From the NCBI GenBank assembly GCA_014360945.1, contig JACIWM010000002.1, positions 1-37,655 on the forward strand: a stretch of 37,655 nucleotides of DNA, given 5' to 3'. Under the pieces are notes generated by a model that did not search any database, was not told the origin of the DNA, and worked only from the letters and a program-made list of their open reading frames with translations. This DNA is from Candidatus Bipolaricaulota bacterium. GTDB lineage: Bacteria; Bipolaricaulota; Bipolaricaulia; Bipolaricaulales; Bipolaricaulaceae. Positions 1 to 8,887 of the stretch are shown here, one piece after another (position 1 is the first letter of the stretch; the number at the start of each line of letters is the position of its first letter). A program made the position numbers and the translations under genes.

Positions 1-89
1 TGGCGGAGGGAGGGGGATTCGAACCCCCGGAGGCTCGTCGCCTCACCGGTTTTCAAGACCGGCGGTTTCGGCCGCTCACCCATCCCTCC
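1..89 (-). tRNA. tRNA-Ser (anticodon UGA)
   Basis: Reverse complement GGAGGGATGGGTGAGCGGCCGAAACC..CGGTCTTGAAAACCG..GGGGGTTCGAATCCCCC TCCCTCC G CCA: 7-bp acceptor stem, loop CTTGAAA (anticodon TGA), long variable arm, G73, encoded CCA. Confidence 0.95.
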
Positions 90-134
90 GAGAAAATTTT
101 GGGTGGCCCTCCGCCTCGCCGCAAGCGCGGGATA

Positions 135-140
135 TATAAT
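135..140 (+). promoter_or_regulatory. -10 element TATAAT upstream of PIG-L gene
   Basis: Perfect TATAAT 17 nt before the ATG at 158; no clear -35 box. Confidence 0.5.
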
Positions 141-157
141 GAACCTATGGTCGGGGG

Positions 158-1120
158 ATGAGGAAGCGTTTTGGGCGGCTGATCCTGATGGTCGCGGCTA
201 TTCCCGCGCTCATCGGGTTCATCCCCGGTGTACCTCATCCCGGTATCCAGCTTTTCATGTGGTGGGTGCCCCTGCCTCCCCGCGTGGACGTTCCTGAGCC
301 GAAAGAGGGGGTGGAGCGCGTCCTCGTCCTTGCTCCTCATCCGGACGACGAAGTTTTGGGTGCGGGCGGAGCCATTGTGGACTTCCTCAGCCAAGGCCAT
401 CAGGTACTTGTGGTTTTCCTCACCGCCGGGGATGCCAACACCGCGGCCAAGAGATTCCTCACCTGGAATCCTCTGAACAAGGCCGAGGACTTCCGAGCCT
501 TGGGTTACCGCCGTATGAAGGAGGCCGGACAGGCCATGCATATTCTCGGCGTTCCCTGGGATCACCTCCTGTTCTTGGGCTATCCCGACCGCGGTCTCTA
601 TGCCCTTTACACCACCTACCGAGAGAAGATTTTCACAAGCCCATTTACAAAAATGGATCACCCGTTTTACACGAACAGCTTCAACCCCGAGGCCCGCTAC
701 ACCGGTGCCGATCTTCTCCGGGATCTGTGCACCATCCTTGAGCGCTATCAGCCCACCATCGTTTACTGTCCGCACCCGGAGGACGCACACTCCGACCACC
801 GGGCCACCGCGTATTTTTTGGCGGAGGCATTGGCGCAGGTCTCTTTGGCCCCGGAGGTCCGTTATTACTTGGTGCACGGCCATCGCTGGCCTCATCCCCT
901 TCGGCTTGTTTTGGATGCGGAGCTTCCCAGCCCGGCGGATTTTTTGGCCGAATGGGATTGGTGTTCTCTTCCTTTGAGCGAGGAGGCGGTGGCGAAGAAG
1001 CTCGCGGCCATCCGGGCCTACAGCTCCCAGCGCCTCACCAACGGCCGATTCCTGGCAGCCTTTGTGCGCAAAAACGAGGTCTACACCTATCAAGCTATGG
1101 AACTCGTTCTAGACAAGTGA
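158..1120 (+). CDS. PIG-L/LmbE family deacetylase with N-terminal membrane/signal segment
   Basis: VLVLAPHPDDEVLGAGG motif and CPHPEDAHSDHRAT (PIG-L zinc-site pattern); N-terminal hydrophobic LILMVAAIPALIGFIPG. Confidence 0.9.
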   Translation: MRKRFGRLILMVAAIPALIGFIPGVPHPGIQLFMWWVPLPPRVDVPEPKEGVERVLVLAPHPDDEVLGAGGAIVDFLSQGHQVLVVFLTAGDANTAAKRFLTWNPLNKAEDFRALGYRRMKEAGQAMHILGVPWDHLLFLGYPDRGLYALYTTYREKIFTSPFTKMDHPFYTNSFNPEARYTGADLLRDLCTILERYQPTIVYCPHPEDAHSDHRATAYFLAEALAQVSLAPEVRYYLVHGHRWPHPLRLVLDAELPSPADFLAEWDWCSLPLSEEAVAKKLAAIRAYSSQRLTNGRFLAAFVRKNEVYTYQAMELVLDK

Positions 1121-2720
1121 TGGCATAAGGCCGGAAAGCATGGGGCTCCACATGCTCTGCCACCTTTTTAAATTGAGGGTGGGAAAGGAAGGGGCGATGG
1201 AAGAGGCGGGCGGCGGGCCAGGCGCTCACCAGCACCAGGTGCCCACCGGGCTCGATCTTTTCGGCCAGCATTTGAGCCAGCCTTTTCATGCGTTGATAGC
1301 CCAGGTAATAAATGACCTCTGAGCAGAAGACGAGGTCGAATTTTCCCGGGGGTAAGGACTGGCCGATATCAAGTTGGTGGTATTCCACGGGAAGGCCCCG
1401 GCTTTTTTCCCGGGCGCGGGCCAGGGCCCGGCTGGAAATATCCACGCCCACGGCCTCCTTGGCCACGCCTTCTTCTACTAATTTGCGGCTAAAAAGACCT
1501 TCCGCGCAGCCCAAGTCCAATGCCCGCCGATACGGTGGCTCCCCGCCCGCTTTTTTGCGCGGCAAAATGGCAAGTTTTAGGTCGTATTTGCGCACTTCAT
1601 ACGGGCTTTTCGCGTAGTCCCAGGGGTCCTCTCGGCGGAAGCGAAGGTCGAAAAAGCGCTGCAGGACCCTGGGTCGAAGGAGGATTCCGTATACTAGAAG
1701 ATTCCCGACCTCTGCCAGGCCCCGGACGAAACCCAGAGCGTGCTTCGCCTTTTTTCCCGCGCCATACCAAGTCAAAACGGCGAAGCCCAAGCCCACGAGG
1801 GTGAGCTCGATGAACCTATAGGTGAGGGAAAAAGCGAGGGAAGCGGCTGGGGGCACTCCCAAAAGCCCGAGGATTCCGACTCTTCCGCTCTCCGCCGTGC
1901 CCACTCCCGCGGGGGTCAGCCACAAAAAGAGGGAGAGGAAGGCGTTGAGATTGAAATAAACGCCCATCTCTCGCCAGGAAAACCACCTCCCTTGGGCGAG
2001 CCCGAAGTAGAAAAACGGCCGGAAATAGTGGCAAAGGAAGCTCAAAAACTGGAAGAAAAACGCGGCGAAGAGGGCATGAAAATTGCGGCGGAAAAGAGAG
2101 CTCATGGACTCTTCCATTCCCCGAATTTTTTGCGCTAGCCTTAGAAGGGGTGGGAAAGGCCGGCCTAAAAAGGTCACGATTCGGCTGAGCCAGCCCCAGC
2201 CCAGGGCGAAGCTTACGGCGCCGAGGAAGATGGCGAGGCCCAGGATCACTAGTCCCAAAAGGGCCCAGAGGCGGGCTCGGTCGGAAAGGTAAGGGAGGAC
2301 GAGGCCTGCGCCGGCCACGGCGAAGCCCAAAAGCACAATTCCCGCGATGACTCGGTCCCAAACCAAAGTCCCGGCCACAGTGGTTGGATCATGGCCGGTG
2401 CGGCGCACGACGATCCAGCCCCGCACGGGCTCTCCCCCAAGATAGGCCACGGGAGTGATGTAGGACACGGCATATCCGGCCAAAGCTGCGGCCCAGGTTG
2501 TGCGGGAAGAAACGGGGACCCCCGCGCCCCGTAGCAAAAACCACCAGCTTCCCGCCCAGAACGTGAGGCCAAGGATCTCCAGCCCAAACAGGAAAAACAG
2601 GGCCCAAAGGGGCAAACTTTGCGCAGCGGCCCAGATCTCTCGCGGCCCACTTACCGCCACAAGGAACGAAAAAGCGCCGAGCCCCAAAAGCAAAAGAACG
2701 AAGATGAAAAGCCGGCGCAT
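1095..2720 (-). CDS. Fusion: N-terminal flippase-like multi-TM domain (LPG synthase TM / UPF0104 type) plus C-terminal NodS-like SAM methyltransferase
   Basis: About 330 aa of TM helices with GVGTAESG-type motifs, then [19 protein letters not shown]...[12 protein letters not shown]...VGVDIS...[13 protein letters not shown]...[11 protein letters not shown], a class I methyltransferase resembling NodS. Confidence 0.8.
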   Translation of the reverse strand: MRRLFIFVLLLLGLGAFSFLVAVSGPREIWAAAQSLPLWALFFLFGLEILGLTFWAGSWWFLLRGAGVPVSSRTTWAAALAGYAVSYITPVAYLGGEPVRGWIVVRRTGHDPTTVAGTLVWDRVIAGIVLLGFAVAGAGLVLPYLSDRARLWALLGLVILGLAIFLGAVSFALGWGWLSRIVTFLGRPFPPLLRLAQKIRGMEESMSSLFRRNFHALFAAFFFQFLSFLCHYFRPFFYFGLAQGRWFSWREMGVYFNLNAFLSLFLWLTPAGVGTAESGRVGILGLLGVPPAASLAFSLTYRFIELTLVGLGFAVLTWYGAGKKAKHALGFVRGLAEVGNLLVYGILLRPRVLQRFFDLRFRREDPWDYAKSPYEVRKYDLKLAILPRKKAGGEPPYRRALDLGCAEGLFSRKLVEEGVAKEAVGVDISSRALARAREKSRGLPVEYHQLDIGQSLPPGKFDLVFCSEVIYYLGYQRMKRLAQMLAEKIEPGGHLVLVSAWPAARLFHRPFLSHPQFKKVAEHVEPHAFRPYAITCLERVP

Positions 2721-2729
2721 GGTGCTGAG

Positions 2730-2758
2730 AGTCTACGGAAAGGGAGAGGAACAAGCAA
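2730..2758 (-). promoter_or_regulatory. Putative promoter TTGCTT-N17-TAGACT, 9 nt before ATG at 2720
   Basis: -10 at 2730-2735, -35 at 2753-2758 on the minus strand; no SD before the ATG. Confidence 0.4.
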
Positions 2759-2760
2759 AG

Positions 2761-2789
2761 TTGAGAAAGCCCTGATTAGCTCGTACCAT
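2761..2789 (+). promoter_or_regulatory. Putative gyrA promoter TTGAGA-N17-TACCAT, 9 nt before ATG at 2799
   Basis: -35 at 2761-2766, -10 at 2784-2789, canonical 17-bp spacing; no SD. Confidence 0.5.
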
Positions 2790-2798
2790 TTGCGTGTT

Positions 2799-5192
2799 AT
2801 GCCGGAGCGGATCGAGGTGGCCTTCATCGAAGAAGAGATGGAGCAGTCGTACATCGACTACGCCATCTCTGTGATCCGGGGTCGGGCCATTCCCGATGTG
2901 CGGGATGGCCTAAAACCCGTGCAGCGCCGCATCCTTTACGGAATGCGCGAGCTTGGCCTTACTCCCAACCGTCCCCATCGCAAGTCTGCCCGCATCGTGG
3001 GTGAGGTCCTGGGTAAATACCATCCCCACGGGGACATGGCCGTGTATGAAGCCATGGTGGGGCTGGCCCAACCCTTCACCACTCGCTACCCCCTCGTGGA
3101 TGGGCAGGGCAACTTCGGCTCTGTAGATGGGGATGAGCCCGCGGCCATGCGGTACACGGAAGCACGCCTTGCCCCCATCGCCATGGAGTTCCTAGAGGAG
3201 CTGGATGAGGAGACCGTCGACTTCCTTCCAAACTTCGATGGCTCGCTCCAGGAACCCGAGGTTCTCCCTGTGCGCTTTCCTAATGTACTTGCTAACGGAG
3301 CCTGGGGTATTTCCGTGGGGATGACCACCCAGATTCCTCCGCACAACCTGCGGGAGCTCATCCAGGCCACCCTGTACGTTTTGGATCACCCTGAGGCTAC
3401 GGTGGATGAACTGCTTCAATTCCTTCCCGGTCCGGACTTTCCCACCGGCGGGATCATCGTTGGTAAAGAGGGGATCCGCGAGGCCTACGCTACCGGGGAG
3501 GGAAGGTTCATTTTGCGCGGCCGGGCCTTCATCGAGGACGGGAAAATCGTGATCACCGAGATCCCCTACCAGGTACGAAAAAGCGCGATCATCGAGGCCA
3601 TCGCCGAGAAGGTCAAAGCGGGCGATATCGAGGGAATCAGCGATCTCCGCGATGAATCGGACCGGGAGGGGCTGCGAGTGGTAGTGGAGCTGAAGAAGGG
3701 TGCGGATCCGGAGCGTGTTCTGGCCCAGCTTTATAAACTCACCCCTCTTGAGCGCACGTTTTCCTGCCACTTTTTGGTCGTCGATGGCGGGAATCCCCGT
3801 ACCCTTTCCTTGCCCCAGATCCTTCAGGCCTTTTTGGCATTCCGGCGGGAGACGGTGCGGCGCCGGACGCAGTTCCGCCTGCGCCAAGCTCAAGAACGGG
3901 CCCACATCCTCGAAGGTTTCCAAAAGGCTTTGGCCCGGCTCTCCGAGGTGATCGAGATCGTACGGGGTGCGGCGGAGCCGGCCCAGGCCGAGGCCCTGTT
4001 GGCCGCGGAGATCGGCCTTACCCAAAAGCAGGCGGAAGCTGTGTTGCGCATGCGCCTCGCCCAGCTCACGAAGCTTGAGCGACAAAAAATCGACGAGGAA
4101 CTGGCGGAGTTGCGCCGAAAGATCCAAGAGTATGAGGCGATCCTTGCCGATCCCAAAAAGCTCAATGACGTCATCCGCGAGGAACTCCGGAACGTGGCTG
4201 AACGCTACGGAGATCCTCGCCGCACCGCCATCCTCGAACGGGACGAGTTCGCCTTCGCTTTTTCCGCAGAGGTGCCGGCGGTGGATGTGATCCTTTGTGT
4301 GACGAGTAAAGGCTATGTGAATGTGACGGAACGGGAGGCGTTTCGGACCCAGGGCCGGGGTGGAAAAGGCGTGATTGGCATCCGTCCTAAAGAGGGAGAT
4401 TTTCTGCGTCAGATCGTACCTGCCAGCACTCGCGAGGACCTCTTGGTGTTCACCGACCGGGGCCGGGTGTTCAAGTTGCCGTTGGCCCGCCTGGACGTGG
4501 GAGATCGGGATTCCCCGGGAAAGAACCTGCGCCAGTTCCTGGACATAGAGCTGGACGAGGAGGTGCGGGCGGTGTGCCCCGTGGCCGACTACTCCCAGGG
4601 CTATGCCCTTCTGGCCACGCGGATGGGCCTGGTCAATCGAAATTCCCTCTCTGATTACGCCAATGCCCGAGCATCGGGAATCATCGCCCATGATGCGGAG
4701 GAAGGAGACCGCCTGGTGGACGTGACCATCACCCACGGTGGAGGGGAAGTGATCCTGGCTAGCTCCCAGGGGCAGCTCATTCGCTTTTCAGAGGAGGAGA
4801 TCCGCGTCACTCGCCGGCCCTCCAAAGGAGTGATCGGGATTAGGCTCAATCCCGGGGATCGGGTAGTGACCATGGTCTGGCTTCCGCCCGGGGTGACGGG
4901 AAAGAAGCTGCTTTTGGTGACGAGCCAGGGTTACGGGAAGCGTGTGGAGCTCGCGGATATTCCGGTTCAGGGGCGGGGAGGAAAAGGGGTGATCGGGATC
5001 AAGTTGGACGGGGAGGAATTGGTGGCCGCGGTCCTTGTGGGTGAGGAGGACGAGGTGGCCTTGTCCACGGCCCTGGGCAAGGTCATCCGATTTGCCGCCG
5101 CCCAAGTGAGCACCTTCTCCCGCTATGCGCGGGGGGTGAAACTTATTCAAGTCGATCCCGGCGACCGCGTGGTTTCCGCGGTGGTGGTGTGA
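2799..5192 (+). CDS. gyrA: DNA gyrase subunit A
   Basis: [24 protein letters not shown] active-site Tyr, C-terminal beta-pinwheel with QGRGGKG boxes. The start at 2799 (MPERIEV) fits homologs better than the ORF-track start at 2619. Confidence 0.95.
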   Translation: MPERIEVAFIEEEMEQSYIDYAISVIRGRAIPDVRDGLKPVQRRILYGMRELGLTPNRPHRKSARIVGEVLGKYHPHGDMAVYEAMVGLAQPFTTRYPLVDGQGNFGSVDGDEPAAMRYTEARLAPIAMEFLEELDEETVDFLPNFDGSLQEPEVLPVRFPNVLANGAWGISVGMTTQIPPHNLRELIQATLYVLDHPEATVDELLQFLPGPDFPTGGIIVGKEGIREAYATGEGRFILRGRAFIEDGKIVITEIPYQVRKSAIIEAIAEKVKAGDIEGISDLRDESDREGLRVVVELKKGADPERVLAQLYKLTPLERTFSCHFLVVDGGNPRTLSLPQILQAFLAFRRETVRRRTQFRLRQAQERAHILEGFQKALARLSEVIEIVRGAAEPAQAEALLAAEIGLTQKQAEAVLRMRLAQLTKLERQKIDEELAELRRKIQEYEAILADPKKLNDVIREELRNVAERYGDPRRTAILERDEFAFAFSAEVPAVDVILCVTSKGYVNVTEREAFRTQGRGGKGVIGIRPKEGDFLRQIVPASTREDLLVFTDRGRVFKLPLARLDVGDRDSPGKNLRQFLDIELDEEVRAVCPVADYSQGYALLATRMGLVNRNSLSDYANARASGIIAHDAEEGDRLVDVTITHGGGEVILASSQGQLIRFSEEEIRVTRRPSKGVIGIRLNPGDRVVTMVWLPPGVTGKKLLLVTSQGYGKRVELADIPVQGRGGKGVIGIKLDGEELVAAVLVGEEDEVALSTALGKVIRFAAAQVSTFSRYARGVKLIQVDPGDRVVSAVVV

Positions 5193-6395
5193 ATGGATAT
5201 TGCCCAGGAAGTGGAGCGACAGCTCAGGATCATTGAGAAAAACGCGGAGACCCTCCTTCCCCGGGAGGAGTTGGCCCGAAAAATCGCGCGCTCGTTGGAG
5301 ACAGGAAAGCCCTTGCGGGTGAAGCTCGGGATTGATCCATCTGCGCCGGAGCTCACCCTGGGCCATGCCGTGGTCCTGCGGAAACTCCGGCAGTTCCAGG
5401 ATCTTGGGCACTTGGCGGTCCTGGTGGTGGGCGATTTCACCGCCCGCATCGGCGATCCCTCCGGCCGCTCCAAGGCCCGGGAGCCTCTCTCCCCGGAGAC
5501 CATCGCCGAGAACATGAAAACCTATCGGGAACAAGCCTTCCGCATCCTCGACCCGGCTCGCACCGAGGTGCGCTATAACTCCGAATGGCTGGGCAACCTC
5601 ACCTTCGCCGAGATCCTCGTTCTCACCTCCCACTACACCGTGGCGCGGATGCTGGAGCGCGAGGATTTTGCCCGTCGATTTCGGGAGGGATCGCCCATCT
5701 CCATCATGGAGTTCCTCTATCCTTTGGCCCAGGCTTACGACTCCGTGGCGGTGAAGGCTGACGTGGAGCTGGGTGGTTCCGATCAGCGCTTCAATCTCCT
5801 CGTGGGCCGGGATATCCAGGAGGCCTACGGGCAAGAGCCCCAGGTGATCCTCACCATGCCCCTTCTCATCGGGACGGATGGAGTACGAAAAATGTCCAAG
5901 TCCTGGGGAAACTACATCGGGATCACCGAGCCCCCAGAGGAGCAGTTCGGAAAAATCATGGCCATCCCCGATGAGATCATGCCCCAATACTTCCGGCTTC
6001 TTACAGACATCGAATGGGAGGACGTGGCCCATCTGCACCCCAAGGAGGCCAAGAAAAAGCTGGCCTGGACCATTGTGGCTCAGTTCTATGGAGTGGAGGA
6101 GGCGGATCGGGCCCAGGCCCATTTCGAGCGGGTGTTCGAGGAGGAGCGGCCGCCGGAGACCATGCCGGAGGTGGCGGTAGGGTCCCTTTTGGATCAGGAG
6201 GGCAAGGCCGCGGTGGTGGAGCTCTTGGTGGCCTCCGGTCTGGTCTCCTCCAAATCCGAGGCGCGCAGGCTTCTTGGGCAAGGTGGGGTGTGGCTGGACG
6301 GGGAGAAAGTCCCGGCGGATCGGGAGCGGGTGGAGGTGCGGCCGGGCATGATCCTGCGGGTAGGCCGGCGCCGCTTCGCCCGCCTCGTCCTATGA
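5193..6395 (+). CDS. tyrS: Tyrosyl-tRNA synthetase
   Basis: KLGIDPSAPELTLGHAVVLRKL (HIGH-like), VGGSDQ-like ELGGSDQRFNL, KMSKSWGN; C-terminal S4-like domain. ATG directly follows the gyrA TGA. Confidence 0.95.
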   Translation: MDIAQEVERQLRIIEKNAETLLPREELARKIARSLETGKPLRVKLGIDPSAPELTLGHAVVLRKLRQFQDLGHLAVLVVGDFTARIGDPSGRSKAREPLSPETIAENMKTYREQAFRILDPARTEVRYNSEWLGNLTFAEILVLTSHYTVARMLEREDFARRFREGSPISIMEFLYPLAQAYDSVAVKADVELGGSDQRFNLLVGRDIQEAYGQEPQVILTMPLLIGTDGVRKMSKSWGNYIGITEPPEEQFGKIMAIPDEIMPQYFRLLTDIEWEDVAHLHPKEAKKKLAWTIVAQFYGVEEADRAQAHFERVFEEERPPETMPEVAVGSLLDQEGKAAVVELLVASGLVSSKSEARRLLGQGGVWLDGEKVPADRERVEVRPGMILRVGRRRFARLVL

Positions 6396-6817
6396 ATTGC
6401 CCGTTTTGCCGCATTGCCCGCGGGGAACTCGCCGCACACCTTCTTTTCGCGGACGATGAGGTTTTGGCCTTTTTGGATGCGGCTCCCATGGCGCCCGGCC
6501 ACACCTTGGTCGTGCCCAAAACCCATGTGGAACGGTTCACCGAGCTTTCCGAAGAGCAGGCTAGCCGCCTTTTTGCTGTGGCCGTGCGAATCAGCCGGGC
6601 TCTCCAGGAGATCCTGGGCGCATCAGGGTTCACCGTAGGAATAAACGATGGCCGTGTGGCCGGCCAGGGTGTCCCTCATGTGCACATCCACATCGTCCCC
6701 CGCTTTCCCGGGGACGGCGGAAAATCCCTGCACGCCCTTTTGCCATACCGCCCGCTTCGTCCTGATCCAGACCTAGCTGCTCAGGTGCGGGCTCGCCTCA
6801 GTCTTCAAGAAAGCTGA
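6392..6817 (+). CDS. HIT family nucleotide hydrolase/transferase
   Basis: MNCPFCRIARGE...HVHIHIVPR (HxHxH). ATGA overlap with tyrS stop. Confidence 0.93.
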   Translation: MNCPFCRIARGELAAHLLFADDEVLAFLDAAPMAPGHTLVVPKTHVERFTELSEEQASRLFAVAVRISRALQEILGASGFTVGINDGRVAGQGVPHVHIHIVPRFPGDGGKSLHALLPYRPLRPDPDLAAQVRARLSLQES

Positions 6818-8699
6818 GGTCCGCCGGACAAACCGGGCCCTTGTAGTTTCCGGAAAACTTGTTGCCGTGCCCCATCACTTGCCCTCGGAATCCCCAGCCG
6901 GACCCGATACAGGTCCGTATCCCCAGCGCTACTCCGAAACCTTTGTTTGCGGAAAACTTATTCTCAAAAAGCTCGGCGCGGGCGAAATCCTGGAGCAAAA
7001 CCCCGCCGAGCCAGCCATTTTCCGCCACCTCGCTCCTTTGAAGGAAAAGGTAGCTTTGCCCGCCTGCGCCAATCCCGCACATTTCGTTTTGGGAGACCGT
7101 GACTTCCACTAATTCGGCCGTGCTTTCGTCCCAAAGCCAAATTCCTCCTTGAGGATGGCGTAGGATCTGAACGTTTTTGGCCGCAAGATGTGCATCCTGC
7201 CAAAGCTTTATCCCGGCTGTGTTCTCCTCGATGATGCAGCGGGTAAGCTCGGCCTCCGCGCCGGCCCCAAGGGTCAACCCCTCCGATCCACCGGTGATCC
7301 TCCCCCCAACAAGGCGAAGCTTCGCTCCAGCCACCAGCGAAAGAACGGGAGCGTTGGACGAAACACCTCTGAGCGTCACCTCGTCCTGAGCCCGGATTTC
7401 TAAGGGCTTATCCACGGTGAGCCCGGCCACATAGCTTCCCGCCAAAATTTCCAAGATCCCGCCCGGAAGGACGGCATCCACGGCCGTCTGAAGATCGGGA
7501 AAGTCCGGACTAGGAAAACGCAAAAAGTCCAGACCGGGAGTGGCTCGTTTCCTTCGCAACTCCGGTTGGACGTTTCCCAAAAGATCCACACCGTTTTCCC
7601 AAAACTCGTTGTCTCCTCCGAGCACGGGAAACCGGGAGAACCCGGAGACACCCGGTCCGAGGAAGCCTTGGATCGTGCATTCCCGAAGTTCGACCATGGC
7701 CGAATCGGAGGAGGAAAGGGCTGCACCCTGTCCCCGGAAGAAATGCGTTTTTTCCGCAACCACCGTGGAATCGCCGCGGGCACTGATTCCGTTCCAGCGG
7801 TTTTCGTTGAAATGGCAGCCCTGGAGCCGCACTGTTCCCCCACGAACAGAAAGGCCGTCCCAATTCCCTTGGAATACAGTGCCATAGGCTATGAACGTGG
7901 CGTTTCCCAAGACCTCCGCCCCGACATCCTGGTTTTTTATGAGGCTTGAGCCGAGGAGGAGGGCGGTGGCCTCGTCCTGGACGCGCATCCCTGGACCCTT
8001 GGTTTCTCGGATCTCCGTGGCCCAAAATTTCAAGCGTGCGCTGTCGCGGATCCAAAGGGTTGGTCCGGGATTTTCGGCAAAAACGGAGTTTTCCGCTTCA
8101 AGGACGCTTTTCTCCGCCACCCAGGCGCCGCCCATTCCGTTTTGCTGTATTGCGCTTTGTATCAACATCGCTTTCGCTTCGCCCAAAAGTTCCAGTCCAT
8201 AGCGCGCGTTTTCCGTAATCTCCGCGTTTTCCAAGATCAGAGTAGCTTGGTCTTTGGCGAACACCCCGGATGCCGCGTTTTGCACAATCCTTATGCTTCG
8301 CGCGGTCAGCGTGGCCTTTTCCGCGAGGAAGATCCCGGCGGAGGACAGATCTCGGTGCACATATCCTCCGCGACCGCCGCGGATGGTCAGGTTCTCCACG
8401 GTGATTTCTGCTTCCTTTCCGGCCCAAAGGACCGGCGGTCCGGCCACGCCGGCCTGAAGCACCGTGCGTTCCTTTCCCTCCCCCCGCAAGGTCACGGGCT
8501 TTTCCACCCGCACGTTCTCCGTCCAAATTCCCTTAGGGATGAGGATGATGCTATTGGGCAGGGCTGCATCCAGCACAGCCTGGATGGACTGGCCGGGTTT
8601 CACAGCGATGATGTTCTGGCCGGGTGGGGAGCGGGGGCTGCAGCCAAGAAGTCCCAGAACGGGAAGCAATATCCCCAAAAATGCCAATCTCTTTCGCAT
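6798..8699 (-). CDS. Lipoprotein with two right-handed parallel beta-helix (NosD/pectate-lyase-like) domains
   Basis: Signal MRKRLAFLGILLPVLGLLGC (lipobox). Two similar domain starts (IQAVLDAALPNSIILIPKGIW and LQTAVDAVLPGGILEILAGSY) with short N/G-rich coil repeats. Confidence 0.8.
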   Translation of the reverse strand: MRKRLAFLGILLPVLGLLGCSPRSPPGQNIIAVKPGQSIQAVLDAALPNSIILIPKGIWTENVRVEKPVTLRGEGKERTVLQAGVAGPPVLWAGKEAEITVENLTIRGGRGGYVHRDLSSAGIFLAEKATLTARSIRIVQNAASGVFAKDQATLILENAEITENARYGLELLGEAKAMLIQSAIQQNGMGGAWVAEKSVLEAENSVFAENPGPTLWIRDSARLKFWATEIRETKGPGMRVQDEATALLLGSSLIKNQDVGAEVLGNATFIAYGTVFQGNWDGLSVRGGTVRLQGCHFNENRWNGISARGDSTVVAEKTHFFRGQGAALSSSDSAMVELRECTIQGFLGPGVSGFSRFPVLGGDNEFWENGVDLLGNVQPELRRKRATPGLDFLRFPSPDFPDLQTAVDAVLPGGILEILAGSYVAGLTVDKPLEIRAQDEVTLRGVSSNAPVLSLVAGAKLRLVGGRITGGSEGLTLGAGAEAELTRCIIEENTAGIKLWQDAHLAAKNVQILRHPQGGIWLWDESTAELVEVTVSQNEMCGIGAGGQSYLFLQRSEVAENGWLGGVLLQDFARAELFENKFSANKGFGVALGIRTCIGSGWGFRGQVMGHGNKFSGNYKGPVCPADLSFLED

Positions 8700-8709
8700 G
8701 GCCTCGGCC

Positions 8710-8740
8710 ATTGTACAAAACAGAGGAAAAAGGTGGACAA
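8710..8740 (-). promoter_or_regulatory. Putative promoter TTGTCC-N19-TACAAT, 10 nt before ATG at 8699
   Basis: -10 at 8710-8715 (5/6), -35 at 8735-8740 on the minus strand. Confidence 0.4.
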
Positions 8741-8851
8741 GAACCGACCAATGCGTATAATTTTTGTGAGCCCTTCCGCCTGAGACCCACCCCATTCCAC
8801 CTCACGCCTCACCTCCCCCGGGCGGAAGGGCTCCCTAATTTTGCGCGATAG

Positions 8852-8880
8852 TTGACAGAACTGTCAAGCTGCGGTATCAA
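8852..8880 (+). promoter_or_regulatory. Putative nadE promoter TTGACA-N17-TATCAA overlapped by an inverted repeat
   Basis: Perfect -35 at 8852-8857, -10-like at 8875-8880; TTGACAG-AA-CTGTCAA spans 8852-8867. Confidence 0.55.
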
Positions 8881-8887
8881 CTGGCCC

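Noticed and set aside
53-1093. 346-aa minus-strand ORF antisense to PIG-L gene
   Set aside because: Lies fully opposite a gene with clear catalytic motifs; composition-driven antisense ORF typical of GC-rich DNA.
2619-2798. N-terminal extension of GyrA in the ORF track
   Set aside because: Lys/Arg-rich non-homologous segment overlapping the divergent gene; MPERIEV at 2799 fits GyrA and the promoter position.
3192-6281. Two long minus-strand ORFs (514 and 497 aa) antisense to gyrA/tyrS
   Set aside because: Low-complexity His/Leu/Gly-rich translations without family motifs; the sense frames are unambiguous gyrA and tyrS.
8852-8887. TTG start for NadE (MTELSSCGINWP extension)
   Set aside because: Not part of the NadE family N-terminus; the TTG coincides with the -35 box.
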